From positions 1 through 64,000 of the forward strand of contig NZ_CP115960.1 in NCBI RefSeq assembly GCF_027941955.1: DNA of 64,000 nt, in the 5' to 3' direction. How positions within the stretch are numbered: position 1 is the stretch's first letter; every line of letters begins with the position of its first letter. Shown here piece by piece: positions 55,888 through 64,000 of this stretch. A program made the translations under genes and the position numbers. The DNA comes from Sphingomonas sp. 7/4-4 (GTDB taxonomy: Bacteria; Pseudomonadota; Alphaproteobacteria; Sphingomonadales; Sphingomonadaceae). The notes below the pieces were generated by a model. The model ran no database searches. It worked only from the letters and a program-made list of their open reading frames with translations, and was not told the DNA's origin.

Positions 55888-56958
55888 ATGACTGTTCCGC
55901 TGAACCTCCAATCCTATCGCTTGCTCGGCCGTTCGGGCCTGCGCGTCTCGCCGCTTTCGCTGGGCACGATGACGTTCGGTTCCGACTGGGGCTGGGGTGC
56001 CGACGAAGAGGAAGCGCGCCGCCTGTTCGACACCTATGTCGATCGCGGAGGCAATTTCCTCGACACCGCGAGCATGTATACCGCCGGCTCCTCGGAACGG
56101 TTGCTCGGCAAGTTCATGGCCGACAAGCGCGAGCAGCTCGTCATTGCCACCAAATATACCATGAACCGCCGGGCGGGAGATCCCAACGCCGGAGGCAACC
56201 ACCGCAAGTCGATGGTCCGCTCGGTCGAGGAGAGCCTCAAGAAGCTCGGCACCGATTATATCGATCTGCTTTACCTGCATGTCTGGGACTTCACGACGCC
56301 GGTCGAGGAGATTCTGCGCGGGCTCGACGATCTCGTCCGCCAGGGCAAGGTCCTCTATCTCGGAATCTCGGACACGCCCGCCTGGCAGGTCTCGCGGATG
56401 CAGGCGATCGCGGATCTTCGCGGCTGGTCGTCGCTGGTTGCCTTGCAGGTCGAATATAGCCTCGCCGAGCGCACCGTCGAGCGCGATCTCGTGCCCATGG
56501 CGGAGGAGATGGGGCTCGGCGTCATCCCGTGGTCGCCGCTCGCCGGCGGGGTGCTCACCGGCAAGTACAAACGCTCGGACCTGGCGACCGAGGCGTCGGC
56601 GAACCCGACGGGCAGCCGCCACAATGTGGTGCTCGCGCATAACATGCTCACCGCGCGCAATCTCGACATCGCCGACGAGGTCGGAAAGGTCGCCGGGGAA
56701 CTCGGCAAGTCACCCGCGCAGGTGGCCCTCGCCTGGACCCTGCTCAATCCTGCGGTCACTTCGCCGATCATCGGCGCCCGCACGCTCCAGCAGCTCGAGG
56801 ACAATCTCGGCGCGCTCGAAGTTGTGTTCAGCGAGGATCAGCGCGCACGGCTGAATGCGGTCAGCGCCATCGACCCGGGCTTTCCCCACGTGATGATGCG
56901 CCTGCCGATGGTTCAGCAGGTGATCTTCGGCGAGGCACAGGTGCGGCAGCGCCGGTGA
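55888..56958 (+). CDS. Aldo/keto reductase
   Basis: An NADPH-dependent aldo/keto reductase of 356 residues (TIM barrel). RLLGRSGLRVSPLSLGTMTFG opens the barrel; the catalytic tetrad is visible as Asp in NFLDTASMYTAGSSE with Tyr, Lys in VIATKYTM and His in DLLYLHVWD. The C-terminal NADP site reads LNPAVTSPIIGARTLQQLEDN. ATG at 55888 starts MTVPLNLQSYRLLG. Likely under the divergent LysR regulator. Substrate unknown. Confidence 0.93.
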   Translation: MTVPLNLQSYRLLGRSGLRVSPLSLGTMTFGSDWGWGADEEEARRLFDTYVDRGGNFLDTASMYTAGSSERLLGKFMADKREQLVIATKYTMNRRAGDPNAGGNHRKSMVRSVEESLKKLGTDYIDLLYLHVWDFTTPVEEILRGLDDLVRQGKVLYLGISDTPAWQVSRMQAIADLRGWSSLVALQVEYSLAERTVERDLVPMAEEMGLGVIPWSPLAGGVLTGKYKRSDLATEASANPTGSRHNVVLAHNMLTARNLDIADEVGKVAGELGKSPAQVALAWTLLNPAVTSPIIGARTLQQLEDNLGALEVVFSEDQRARLNAVSAIDPGFPHVMMRLPMVQQVIFGEAQVRQRR

Positions 56959-56970
56959 AGCGGCTTCATG

Positions 56971-56996
56971 AGCAGGGCGCCGATGGGGGCCCTGCT
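56971..56996. terminator. Candidate hairpin between convergent genes
   Basis: AGCAGGGC (56971-56978) and GCCCTGCT (56989-56996) form a perfect 8-bp stem with a 10-base loop, 12 bp after the aldo/keto reductase stop and before the convergent dehydrogenase stop at 57045. No T-tract. Confidence 0.45.
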
Positions 56997-57044
56997 GACG
57001 TGTCCGCCGTTAGGACGTTGCCGCTCGGGCACTCAGTCTTCGCT

Positions 57045-58304
57045 TTAGCCAGCGCGTCCGGTATCGAGCCGCAACAACCGCCCATTGCTGGCATCTTCCA
57101 GAAGCCATAGCGCGCCGTCCGGAGCGACCATGACGGCGCGAATGCGCGCGCCCATGTCCCAGCGCTCGGCTTCGCGGGCGGTCGTTCCCGTGAAAGAAAG
57201 GCGGATCAACGCCGTCGAGGCCAGGCCCCCGACGAACGCCGAGCCTCGCCACTGCGGGAACATGTTGCCATAGTAGAAAGCGAGACCGGCGGGCGCGACG
57301 ATCGGATCCCAGTAGAGCGCGGGTTCGTGAAAGTCGGGACGGGTCGGGTGCCTGGCGATCGGCGTGCCGTCGTAATTCTTGCCGTAGGACACCAGCGGCC
57401 AGCCGTAATTGCTGCCCGGCTCGATCAAATTGAGCTCGTCGCCGCCTTGTGGACCCATCTCGGTTTCCCACAGCCGGCCCTCGGCATCGAACGCGAGGCC
57501 ATAGGGATTGCGATGACCAGTCGACCATGTCTCGGCTTGCGTCAGGTTCGGACCAGGGATCTCCACCCTGCGCGCCTTGGCCTTTGCCGCGGCGCCGCTA
57601 TTCTCGGGCGGATCGATCACGCTGAGCGTGGTCGCGCCGGTCTTGCCCGCGCCGGGATTGCCCGGAGCAGGCTTGCCGTCCAGCGTGAGGCGCAGGATCT
57701 TGCCGAGCGCCTGGTCGGGGTCCTGTGCCGGATCGAAGCGCTGCCGCTCGCCCGAGGTCAGGAACAGATATTTGCCGTCAGGCGAGAAGGCGATGTAGCC
57801 GCCGAACTGGCCGCCCGCGCCGCGCGGCAGCTGGCGCCAGATCACCTGCAGGCCTTGCAGCACCGGCCTGCCCGCCGCGGTGCCCAGCGTCGCCTTTGCC
57901 AGCGCCAGGCCGTCGCCGCCCTCTCCCGGCTCGGAATACGTGAGGTAGACTTGCCGATCCTGCTCGAACCCCGGCGACGTGGCGACGAAGAGCAGCCCGC
58001 CCTGGCCTTCATAGTGCACCGCCGGCACCCCGCTGACCTCGGACTTGGCGCCGGTCGGGGCGACGAGCCAGAGATGGCCGGTCTTTTCCGTTACTAGCAT
58101 CGTCCGGTCAGGCAGGAAGGCAAGCGCCCATGGCGTGTCGAACGTCGCAACGGGTGTGGTTTTGAATGGCTTGTTCGCACTTGGCTTCGTCGCGCCATAA
58201 TTGACCGGGGGTGCGGCCTTTTCCGGTTTGGGCGCAGGGTCTTTGGCGGACGAGCCACACGCCGCCAGGGTGAGCAGGATAAAACCGGTCAGGGGACGCA
58301 GCAT
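57045..58304 (-). CDS. PQQ-type glucose/sorbosone dehydrogenase lipoprotein
   Basis: A six-bladed beta-propeller of the glucose/sorbosone dehydrogenase (YliI/Asd) family, 419 residues. Lipoprotein signal with lipobox LTLAAC; a Lys/Pro-rich linker precedes the propeller. Family motifs: DTPWALAFLPDRTMLVTEKTG, GQGGLLFVATSPGF with the usual catalytic-His position replaced by the HYEGQGG context, STGHRNPYGLAFD, ETEMGPQGGDELNLIEPGSNYGWP. It would oxidise soluble aldose sugars in the periplasm with PQQ; no pqq genes are in the window. Confidence 0.88.
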   Translation of the reverse strand: MLRPLTGFILLTLAACGSSAKDPAPKPEKAAPPVNYGATKPSANKPFKTTPVATFDTPWALAFLPDRTMLVTEKTGHLWLVAPTGAKSEVSGVPAVHYEGQGGLLFVATSPGFEQDRQVYLTYSEPGEGGDGLALAKATLGTAAGRPVLQGLQVIWRQLPRGAGGQFGGYIAFSPDGKYLFLTSGERQRFDPAQDPDQALGKILRLTLDGKPAPGNPGAGKTGATTLSVIDPPENSGAAAKAKARRVEIPGPNLTQAETWSTGHRNPYGLAFDAEGRLWETEMGPQGGDELNLIEPGSNYGWPLVSYGKNYDGTPIARHPTRPDFHEPALYWDPIVAPAGLAFYYGNMFPQWRGSAFVGGLASTALIRLSFTGTTAREAERWDMGARIRAVMVAPDGALWLLEDASNGRLLRLDTGRAG

Positions 58305-58421
58305 CGGTGATCCTTCGGTAGTAGGGGCGGCGGCTGCCGGATCAAAAATCCGACCTACCCACGTTTGTTATCCATGGTCAAAGTGGCGAGGAAGGAACAA
58401 GCCGGTTGGGGCGGATGTCGC

Positions 58422-58441
58422 GGACGGGCCGAAGCCCGCCC
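58422..58441 (-). terminator. UUCG-loop hairpin after TonB receptor remnant
   Basis: Read on the minus strand, GGGCGGGC-TTCG-GCCCGTCC makes an 8-bp stem (one G-T pair) closed by a UUCG tetraloop, just 13 bp past the stop of the receptor remnant. On the plus strand it is followed by CCCCTTTT. It looks like the terminator of the gene whose end survives at 58455. Confidence 0.5.
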
Positions 58442-58454
58442 GCTCCCCTTTTAC

Positions 58455-58574
58455 TCAGAAGTTCAGATTGGCGTTCACGCCGAAATAGCGGCTGTTGTCG
58501 CGCGGCACGAAGGGCAGAGGCTGGCCATCGACGTTGGCGCAGCCGCCGCCCACCGAGGCCGGGCACGGGAAGCG
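58455..58574 (-). pseudogene. C-terminal remnant of a TonB-dependent receptor
   Basis: About 39 codons end in PRDNSRYFGVNANLNF and a TGA stop. The terminal aromatic Phe and alternating hydrophobic pattern are those of the last barrel strand of an outer-membrane receptor. No start and no further receptor sequence could be read upstream (toward higher coordinates), where the sequence becomes unlike a receptor. It is most likely what is left after a deletion or insertion near the tRNA-Trp gene. Confidence 0.5.
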
Positions 58575-58865
58575 CGAGCAACAGATCTGATGATATGCTC
58601 GATTCCCGAGGAAGCGGAGAGCCCCTTTTGTGCAGTTTCGCCATCTAATGTGTCAGAAGCAATCGGCCAGGACTCAAGCGCCGCCGCGACGCACTAGCGG
58701 CTGAGTTTCGAGAACAGGAGCGGAAGGTGTCGCGGCGCTCGAATGCTTGTTTCGAGACCGAAGCCCTTCGGCGACGTATCTAAACTATTTGATATTCTTG
58801 TGGAAAATATCCCGCTGCAGTCGGTGCGGACGCCGGAAAAGCCGCAAAATCGACGGAAGCGAGAG
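58575..58865. other. Non-coding stretch between receptor remnant and tRNA-Trp
   Basis: The whole gap from 58305 to 58865 holds only the hairpin and receptor remnant described separately. In this part I see no convincing gene; short frames exist but lack ribosome sites and family motifs. It is less GC-rich near 58780-58810 (TTTGATATTCTTGTGG), which may be the tRNA downstream region or an integration scar. Confidence 0.4.
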
Positions 58866-58942
58866 TGGCAGGGGCGCTCGGATTCGAACCGAGGGCCTTC
58901 GGTTTTGGAGACCGACGCTCTAACCAGCTGAGCTACGCCCCT
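58866..58942 (-). tRNA. tRNA-Trp (CCA anticodon)
   Basis: On the minus strand a 77-base cloverleaf: acceptor AGGGGCG paired with CGCCCCT, D-arm AGCTCAGCTGGTTAGAGC, anticodon arm CGGTCTCCAAAACCG with anticodon CCA, and T-arm CTCGGTTCGAATCCGAG. The 3' CCA is encoded. It reads UGG codons for tryptophan. It stands 47 bp upstream (in map order) of the GGDEF-EAL gene end. Confidence 0.97.
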
Positions 58943-58989
58943 GTGCGGCCGCAGCCCTTAGCGAGCCGACGCGGCGCTAGCAAGACTTG

Positions 58990-61347
58990 TCATGCCGCAG
59001 CGCTGTCGCCAAGCGGGCGCATCGCCAGCGCGCGTGCTTCCAATACCGGCAAGGGACGCCCGAAATAATAGCCCTGGACCTTGGTGCAGCCCAGTTGCTG
59101 GACCATCTGGTGCTCTTCCTCGGTCTCGACGCCCTCGGCGGTGGTCGCCATGCCGAGGCTGTCGGCGAGCGCGACCACGGCGCGGATGATCGCGATCGCC
59201 TCCTTGGTGCCCTTGGACGCGCCCTGCACGAAGCTGCGATCGATCTTGATCGAGCTGAACCGGGTATGTGCGAGATATCCGAGCGACGAATAGCCGGTCC
59301 CGAAATCGTCGAGGCTCAGGCGCACGCCCAGATCGAGGATCTTTTCGAGCACTTCGATCGCCACTGTGCCTTCGCGCATGAACACGCTCTCGGTTACCTC
59401 GAGTTCGAGCCGTTCGGGCGGCAGGCCGGATTGGGCGAGCGCTTGCGCGACGATGCCGATAAAGGCCGGGTTATGGAGCTGATCGGGGCTGACATTGACT
59501 GCGATGCGGGCGGGAATGTCCCAGCGCGCCGCTTCGTCGCACGCGGTGCGCAACACCCATTCGCCGATCGGCGCGATCAGGCGCGCTTCCTCGGCGAGCG
59601 ATACGAACTTGTCCGGCGAGACATTGCCGAATTCGGGATGCGTCCAGCGCAGCAATGCCTCGAAGCCGTCGAGCTGGCCGGTCGCGGCATCGACCACCGG
59701 CTGATAATTGAGGTGCATCTGGCCCTGCTCGATGGCGCTGCGCAGCGCGATCTCGAGCACGCGGCGTTCTTCGGCCGCCATGTGGAGCTGAGGCTCATAA
59801 GCATGGAAAGCGCCGCCACCGGCATCCTTGGAGCGATAGAGTGCGAGGTCGGCCGAGCGGATCAGCATCTCCGCGGTGCGCCCGTCGCGCGGGCCGACAG
59901 CGAGACCGACCGAGGCGCCGATATAGAGCGTGTGCTGGTCCACCTCATAAGGGCGGGAGAGCGAATCGATTATCGTTCGGGCAAGCTGTTCGATGCGATG
60001 GGTATCGGTCGCGTCGCGGATCACCACTGCGAACTCATCGCCGCCGAGCCGGCCGATCATCTCGTTCTCGGTCATCAGCAGCTTGAGCCGTTCGGAGACG
60101 CGGCCCAACAGGCGATCGCCGACCGGATGGCCGAGCGTATCGTTGACTGCCTTGAAGCGATCGAGGTCGATCATCATGAAGGCGCAGCGCGAGCCCCATT
60201 TGTCGGCGTCGGCCATGGCGCGGGCGAGCGTCTCGTTGATCAGCAGCCGGTTGGGCAGCGCGGTCAAAGTGTCGTAACGCGCCATGTGGTTGATCTTGTC
60301 GGCCGACTTGCGCGCTTCGGTGACGTCCGAGCCGACGCCGCGAAAGCCGATGAACGCGCCGCGCTCGTCATAGCGCGGGCTCGCCGACATCTCCCACCAG
60401 CGCTCTTCCTGGTTGACATAGACCGGGAGCAGCAGGTCGCGGAACGGCTCGCGCCCCTTGAGCTTCTCGGCGAGGTCGCGCAGCGCGGGCGCGAAATTGC
60501 CTGCTTCCCAGGTGGGGCCGGCGAGCAGCTGCAGGAACGGCGTGCCGTTGATCGTCTTGGGATCGGCGCCAAACGAGACGGCGAAGCGCGGATTGGCGCG
60601 CGCGACGCGGCGCTGCGCGTCGATCTCCCACAGCCAGTCCGAGCCCGATTCCTCGAACTCGCGCAGCAACAGGCTGACCGTTTCATCGCGTTCGGCGAGC
60701 GCGAGTTCGCTGGCGCGGATCACCACCAGCGCCTTGCCCCGGCCGAAAGTGGCGATCATCAGCAGCACGGTGAACAATGCAGCGGCGGCGGCGAGCACCG
60801 GTGCGGCGACCAATGCGAGCATCGTGACGATCGAGGCGCCGACAATGGCGACGAACGCGATCGTCGCGAGCGGCAGTGCTGCCATCGCGACCGCGGAAGC
60901 GGTCATCAGCAGCGAAATGATGATCCACAGGCCGAGCGCGGAATCGGCATCGGCGGCATGACCGAACGCCAGCGGCGGGATCGACCAGGCCGCGCCCAGC
61001 GCAATGCCGTCGAGCAAGGTATCGCGGACATCCTTGAGCGGGGCAGTAACCGCGGCGCGATGACGCTTCGAAAGGCGGCGAAAGGCGATGGCGCAGCCGA
61101 CCGCGGCGACCAGTGCGCCCCAGCTCGCCAGCTGCCAAAGCGGCACACGCGGCGCGAGCAGCATCGTGACGAGCGACGCGCCGACCAGATTCGCGGCGAG
61201 CATGAACAGGGCCAGCTGGCTGCCGGCGTGGAGTTGCGCGGCGCGAATCGGGCCCCAATCGATGGCGTCGGCAGGATCGTAGAGACCAAGAAGCGCACGC
61301 GCATCGATACGCGGCCGGGCAAATTGGGAAATGGTCTGGCTGGTCAC
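58990..61347 (-). CDS. Membrane PAS-GGDEF-EAL cyclic-di-GMP protein
   Basis: An intact c-di-GMP turnover protein of 785 residues. N-terminal membrane module with about five or six helices (about 45-205), a PAS domain (about 225-345; GSDWLWEIDAQRRVARANPRF...FIGFRGVGSDVTEARK), GGDEF domain (RYDTLTALPNRLL, MMIDLDRFKAVNDTLGHPVGD, canonical RLGGDEFAVVI) and EAL domain (FEALLRWTHPEFG, ELEVTESVF, LDDFGTGYSSLGYLAHTRFSSIKID, AEGVE). All catalytic motifs look intact, so both cyclase and phosphodiesterase activity are possible. Alone in its transcription unit between tRNA-Trp and the acyl-AMP ligase. Confidence 0.94.
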   Translation of the reverse strand: MTSQTISQFARPRIDARALLGLYDPADAIDWGPIRAAQLHAGSQLALFMLAANLVGASLVTMLLAPRVPLWQLASWGALVAAVGCAIAFRRLSKRHRAAVTAPLKDVRDTLLDGIALGAAWSIPPLAFGHAADADSALGLWIIISLLMTASAVAMAALPLATIAFVAIVGASIVTMLALVAAPVLAAAAALFTVLLMIATFGRGKALVVIRASELALAERDETVSLLLREFEESGSDWLWEIDAQRRVARANPRFAVSFGADPKTINGTPFLQLLAGPTWEAGNFAPALRDLAEKLKGREPFRDLLLPVYVNQEERWWEMSASPRYDERGAFIGFRGVGSDVTEARKSADKINHMARYDTLTALPNRLLINETLARAMADADKWGSRCAFMMIDLDRFKAVNDTLGHPVGDRLLGRVSERLKLLMTENEMIGRLGGDEFAVVIRDATDTHRIEQLARTIIDSLSRPYEVDQHTLYIGASVGLAVGPRDGRTAEMLIRSADLALYRSKDAGGGAFHAYEPQLHMAAEERRVLEIALRSAIEQGQMHLNYQPVVDAATGQLDGFEALLRWTHPEFGNVSPDKFVSLAEEARLIAPIGEWVLRTACDEAARWDIPARIAVNVSPDQLHNPAFIGIVAQALAQSGLPPERLELEVTESVFMREGTVAIEVLEKILDLGVRLSLDDFGTGYSSLGYLAHTRFSSIKIDRSFVQGASKGTKEAIAIIRAVVALADSLGMATTAEGVETEEEHQMVQQLGCTKVQGYYFGRPLPVLEARALAMRPLGDSAAA

Positions 61348-61491
61348 CCGACGCGGATAGCCGAGAGAGGGTTAGCGAGAGGTTAGATTTGCGGGCGAAA
61401 CGGACGAAATTTCCGCGCGCCCGAGACGGCTTTCCTCCGGGCCGGGCGCTGGGGACGGGCGATTTTGCCAGCCCGCCCCTCCGAGCGAACG

Positions 61492-63259
61492 TCAGGCTGC
61501 GAGGTCGTAGGGCTTGATCTCGCCGTTGAGATAGAGGTTGCGCGCCTTGGCGCGGCTGAGCTTGCCCGAGCTGGTGCGCGGCAGTGTACGCGGCGGCACC
61601 AGTTCGATCACGCAGTTCATGCCGGTGACCGAGCGGACCCGTTCGCGGATCTCGTCGCGCAGGCGGATACGCTCCTTCTCGTCCGACGTGCGGCATTGGA
61701 CCAGCACTGCGGGAGTTTCCTCACCGCCCGGCGTGGTGATCGCGAAGGCGGCGATGTCGCCCTGCTTGAAGCCGGGGAGCTGCTCGACCGCCCATTCGAT
61801 ATCCTGCGGCCAGTGGTTGCGGCCGTTGACGATGATCATGTCCTTCGCCCGACCGACGATATAGACGTAACCCTCTGAGATATAGCCCATATCACCTGTA
61901 TCGAGCCAGCCATCGGCCATGCACGCGGCGGTCGATTCGGGATCGCGGAAATAACCGACCATCACCGAGGGACCGCGGCACCAGACCTTGCCGATCGCCT
62001 TTTCGGGAAGCGGCGTGCCGTCTTCCTCGCGGATCTGGACTTCCATGTCCTTCACCGGCTTGCCGCAATTGACGATCGCGCGAAAACGTTGCGGGCGATT
62101 CTCGCGCGCCACGTCGCCGCCGGAAAGCTGGGTTTCCTCGACGAGCTCGACGACGATGCCCTCGCCCGGGGGCATGATCGACACCGCCAGCGTCGCCTCG
62201 GCAAGGCCGTAGCTGGGCAGGAACGCCGAGGCCTTGAATCCGGCATCGGCGAAGGCATCGACGAACGACTGCATCACATCGGGGCGGATCATGTCGGCGC
62301 CGTTCCCCGCCACACGCCAGCGCGACAGGTCGAAGCGGTCGCTTGCCTTGGTCTGCGACGACATGCGGCGCGCGCAGATATCGTAGCCGAAGGTCGGCGA
62401 GTAAGAGAGTGGTGCCCTGGTTGCGGCTGATCAGATCGAGCCAGGCCAGCGGTCGCCGCGCAAAATCCTCGGTCTTCAGGTAATCGGTCGAGACCTGGTT
62501 GGCGACGACCGACAGGAAGCAGCCGACCAGCCCCATGTCGTGGTACCAGGGCAGCCAGGAGACGCAGCGATCGCTCTGCTGCAGCTGCATGCCGTGGCTG
62601 TGCGCTGAGAGATTGTTGAGCAATGCATGGTGCGTGATGGCGACGCCGTGCGGGAACCGCGTCGATCCGCTCGAATACTGCAGATAGGCGATGTCGTTGG
62701 TGCCCGCTTGCGGAAGCGGCACCTCGGCTGCGTCGCGTTCTCCGAACTCGGACCAGTCCACGCCCTCGACGCCGGTGATCCGCGCCGCCTCGGCGCACAT
62801 CGCGCCGATCTCGGGCGGGAAGATCAGCATCGACGGATCGCAGCTGTCGAGCTGGACGCGGAGCTGATCGATATAGCTCTGCGCGCCGCCGAAGCTGGTC
62901 GGCAGCGGCAGCGGCACCGGCCAGGCGCCGGCATAGATCACGCCGAAGAACAGCGAGGCGAATTCGGCGCCGGTCTCGGCGATCAGCGCGATCCGGTCCT
63001 CGGGCTTCACGCCCGCGGCGATCAGGCGATATGCCTGGGCCAGCGCATCGCGGCGCAACTCCGCGAAGGGATAGGGCCGCGTCAGATTGCCGCGGGCATC
63101 GTGAAAGTTCAGACCGCGAACGCCCTCCGCCGCATAATCGAGTGCTTCGCCGAGCGTGGCGAAGTCCGCGAGGCGGCGGGGGAGGCTGTCATCGGTCGGG
63201 GTAGGGACGATTTCCGTCTCCTTGATACCCTGGTGCGATCCCGTTTCGTCCAATACCAT
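61492..63259 (-). CDS. Fatty-acyl-AMP ligase (FAAL) type ANL enzyme (frameshifted)
   Basis: An adenylate-forming enzyme of the FAAL class, about 588 residues, which makes acyl-AMP for transfer to a carrier protein or other acceptor. Motifs: LQYSSGSTRFPHGVAITHHALLNNL, SWLPWYHDMGLVGCFLSV, FLPSYGLAEATLAVS, GWLDTGDMGYISEGYVYIVGRAKDMIIVNGRNHWPQDIE and the end RTSSGKLSRAKARNLYLNG. The frame breaks at AA 62403-62404, where one base is surplus; removing it gives GTTLYSPTFGYDICARRMSS. ATG at 63259 is the preferred start. No carrier protein or polyketide genes are adjacent, so the acceptor is unknown. Confidence 0.85.
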
Positions 63260-63382
63260 TCTTTGTCTCGTGCCCCTGTGAGCTGACAGAGCCGCTGTGC
63301 CCCACAACGCATACTAAATGCGAATGGCTCTGCTACGCACTGACGTTCAAAATCGGTTGCTACTGTGGCACAATCATGGCGC

Positions 63383-63934
63383 ATGACCCGCCCGAGGCGC
63401 CCGCTTACTCCCTTGAACGCCGCCGACCTGGAGCGTTTCGCGCTGCGTTATGTCGAGCGTTATGCCACCACGCGGGGCCGGCTGGCGGACTATCTGAGGC
63501 GAAAGATTCGTGAGCGCGGCTGGGGCGACGGGGCAGCTCCGGACCTGCCGGCACTGGCACAGCGCATGGCCGATCTCGGTTATGTCGACGATCGGCTCTT
63601 CGCTGAATCCAAGGCAAGCGCGATGGGTCGGCGGGGTTTGGGTGCCCGGCGCGTGCGCCAGGCACTGCGTCATGCGGGGATCGAAGACGAGGATGCCGAA
63701 GCAGTAGCGCCCGCGATGGAGGCCGACGCGCCGTCCAGCGCGATCGCCTTTGCCCGGCGCAAGCGGATCGGGCCTTTCGCGCGCGAGGTCGCGGACCGGC
63801 CCCAGCAGGAGAAGCATCTGGCCGCGATGCTGCGCGCGGGCCACGCGCTGGACCTCTCGCGAAAACTCGTCCGGATGGCGCCGGGCGAGGATGCGGAGGC
63901 GCTGATCGTCCCTTCCCGGGACCATTCTAATTAA
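63383..63934 (+). CDS. recX: RecX-family regulatory protein
   Basis: RecX limits RecA filament growth. The 183-residue product (MTRPRRPLTPLNAADLERFALRYVERY) has the three-helix repeats of the family: YATTRGRLADYLRRKIRERGW, LAQRMADLGYVDDRLFAESKASAMGRRGLGARRVRQALRHAGI and a C-terminal ALDLSRKLVRM. An upstream in-frame GTG at 63365 is an alternative start. recA is not in view. Divergent from the acyl-AMP ligase. Confidence 0.88.
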   Translation: MTRPRRPLTPLNAADLERFALRYVERYATTRGRLADYLRRKIRERGWGDGAAPDLPALAQRMADLGYVDDRLFAESKASAMGRRGLGARRVRQALRHAGIEDEDAEAVAPAMEADAPSSAIAFARRKRIGPFAREVADRPQQEKHLAAMLRAGHALDLSRKLVRMAPGEDAEALIVPSRDHSN

Positions 63935-64000
63935 ACCTGAAGGGCGAATCTAACAAAGCAATTCCACATTTGGAAAAGGCTGTGTTAAAACCGCTCGCTT

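Noticed and set aside
58378..58644. 88-codon minus-strand frame in the gap before tRNA-Trp
   Set aside because: It is out of frame with the readable receptor C-terminus and has an Arg-rich shadow composition.
58987..61386. 799-codon plus-strand frame opposite the GGDEF-EAL gene
   Set aside because: The minus strand carries all PAS, GGDEF and EAL motifs; this frame has low-complexity Ala/Asp/Arg/His composition only.

Overview
The window looks like the start of an alphaproteobacterial chromosome of the sphingomonad type, written so that position 1 is the first base of dnaA. The DNA is GC-rich throughout. Support comes from the secB / Tim44-domain / mltA / Smr neighbourhood, several TonB-dependent receptors with 'IVVTG'-type plug starts, FecI/FecR regulation, many exported esterases and peptidases, and palindromic intergenic repeats. 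Only sequence reading was possible, so genus-level placement is inference.

Layout. 1-17.5 kb is mainly housekeeping: dnaA, a CAP-domain lipoprotein, a ThuA-like protein, trpS, murJ, secB, Tim44/mltA/smr, a GGDEF-EAL protein, dapE, a cupin, a GST divergent from a MarR/MFS pair, and an S9 peptidase. 17.6-22.4 kb is a heavy-metal efflux cluster (czcA, czcB and a His-rich exported peptide). 22.6-27.3 kb holds a TonB receptor convergent with a Tat-exported Gfo/Idh oxidoreductase plus DUF1080 pair, probably for 3-keto-glycoside chemistry. 27.5-29.6 kb has two HxlR regulators and a qorB-like reductase. 29.6-36.1 kb is a tripartite RND drug pump. Its TetR gene lies between two copies of one palindromic operator.

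36.2-52.6 kb is the most distinctive part. An ECF sigma factor, a FecR anti-sigma and a TonB transducer precede one tightly packed run: GH78 alpha-L-rhamnosidase, type-B carboxylesterase, alpha/beta acyl esterase, tannase/feruloyl esterase, acyl-CoA/AMP ligase, small exported protein and GH3 beta-glucosidase with a PA14 insert. Almost every junction is a 4-base ATGA/GTGA overlap. I read this as a cell-surface-sensed locus for taking apart acylated rhamnosyl glucosides (phenolic or tannin-type plant glycosides).

52.6-64 kb holds a diheme-type membrane protein and DoxX with a divergent MarR, LysR/aldo-keto reductase, a PQQ-type sugar dehydrogenase lipoprotein, a TonB receptor remnant, tRNA-Trp, a second GGDEF-EAL protein, a fatty-acyl-AMP ligase and recX.

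A caution applies to the whole window. At least 19 single-base frameshifts break 16 otherwise intact genes, including murJ and dapE, which are normally essential. Most lie in short homopolymers (typically C4/G4 where C5/G5 is needed). I treat these as read or assembly errors and annotate the genes across the breaks.
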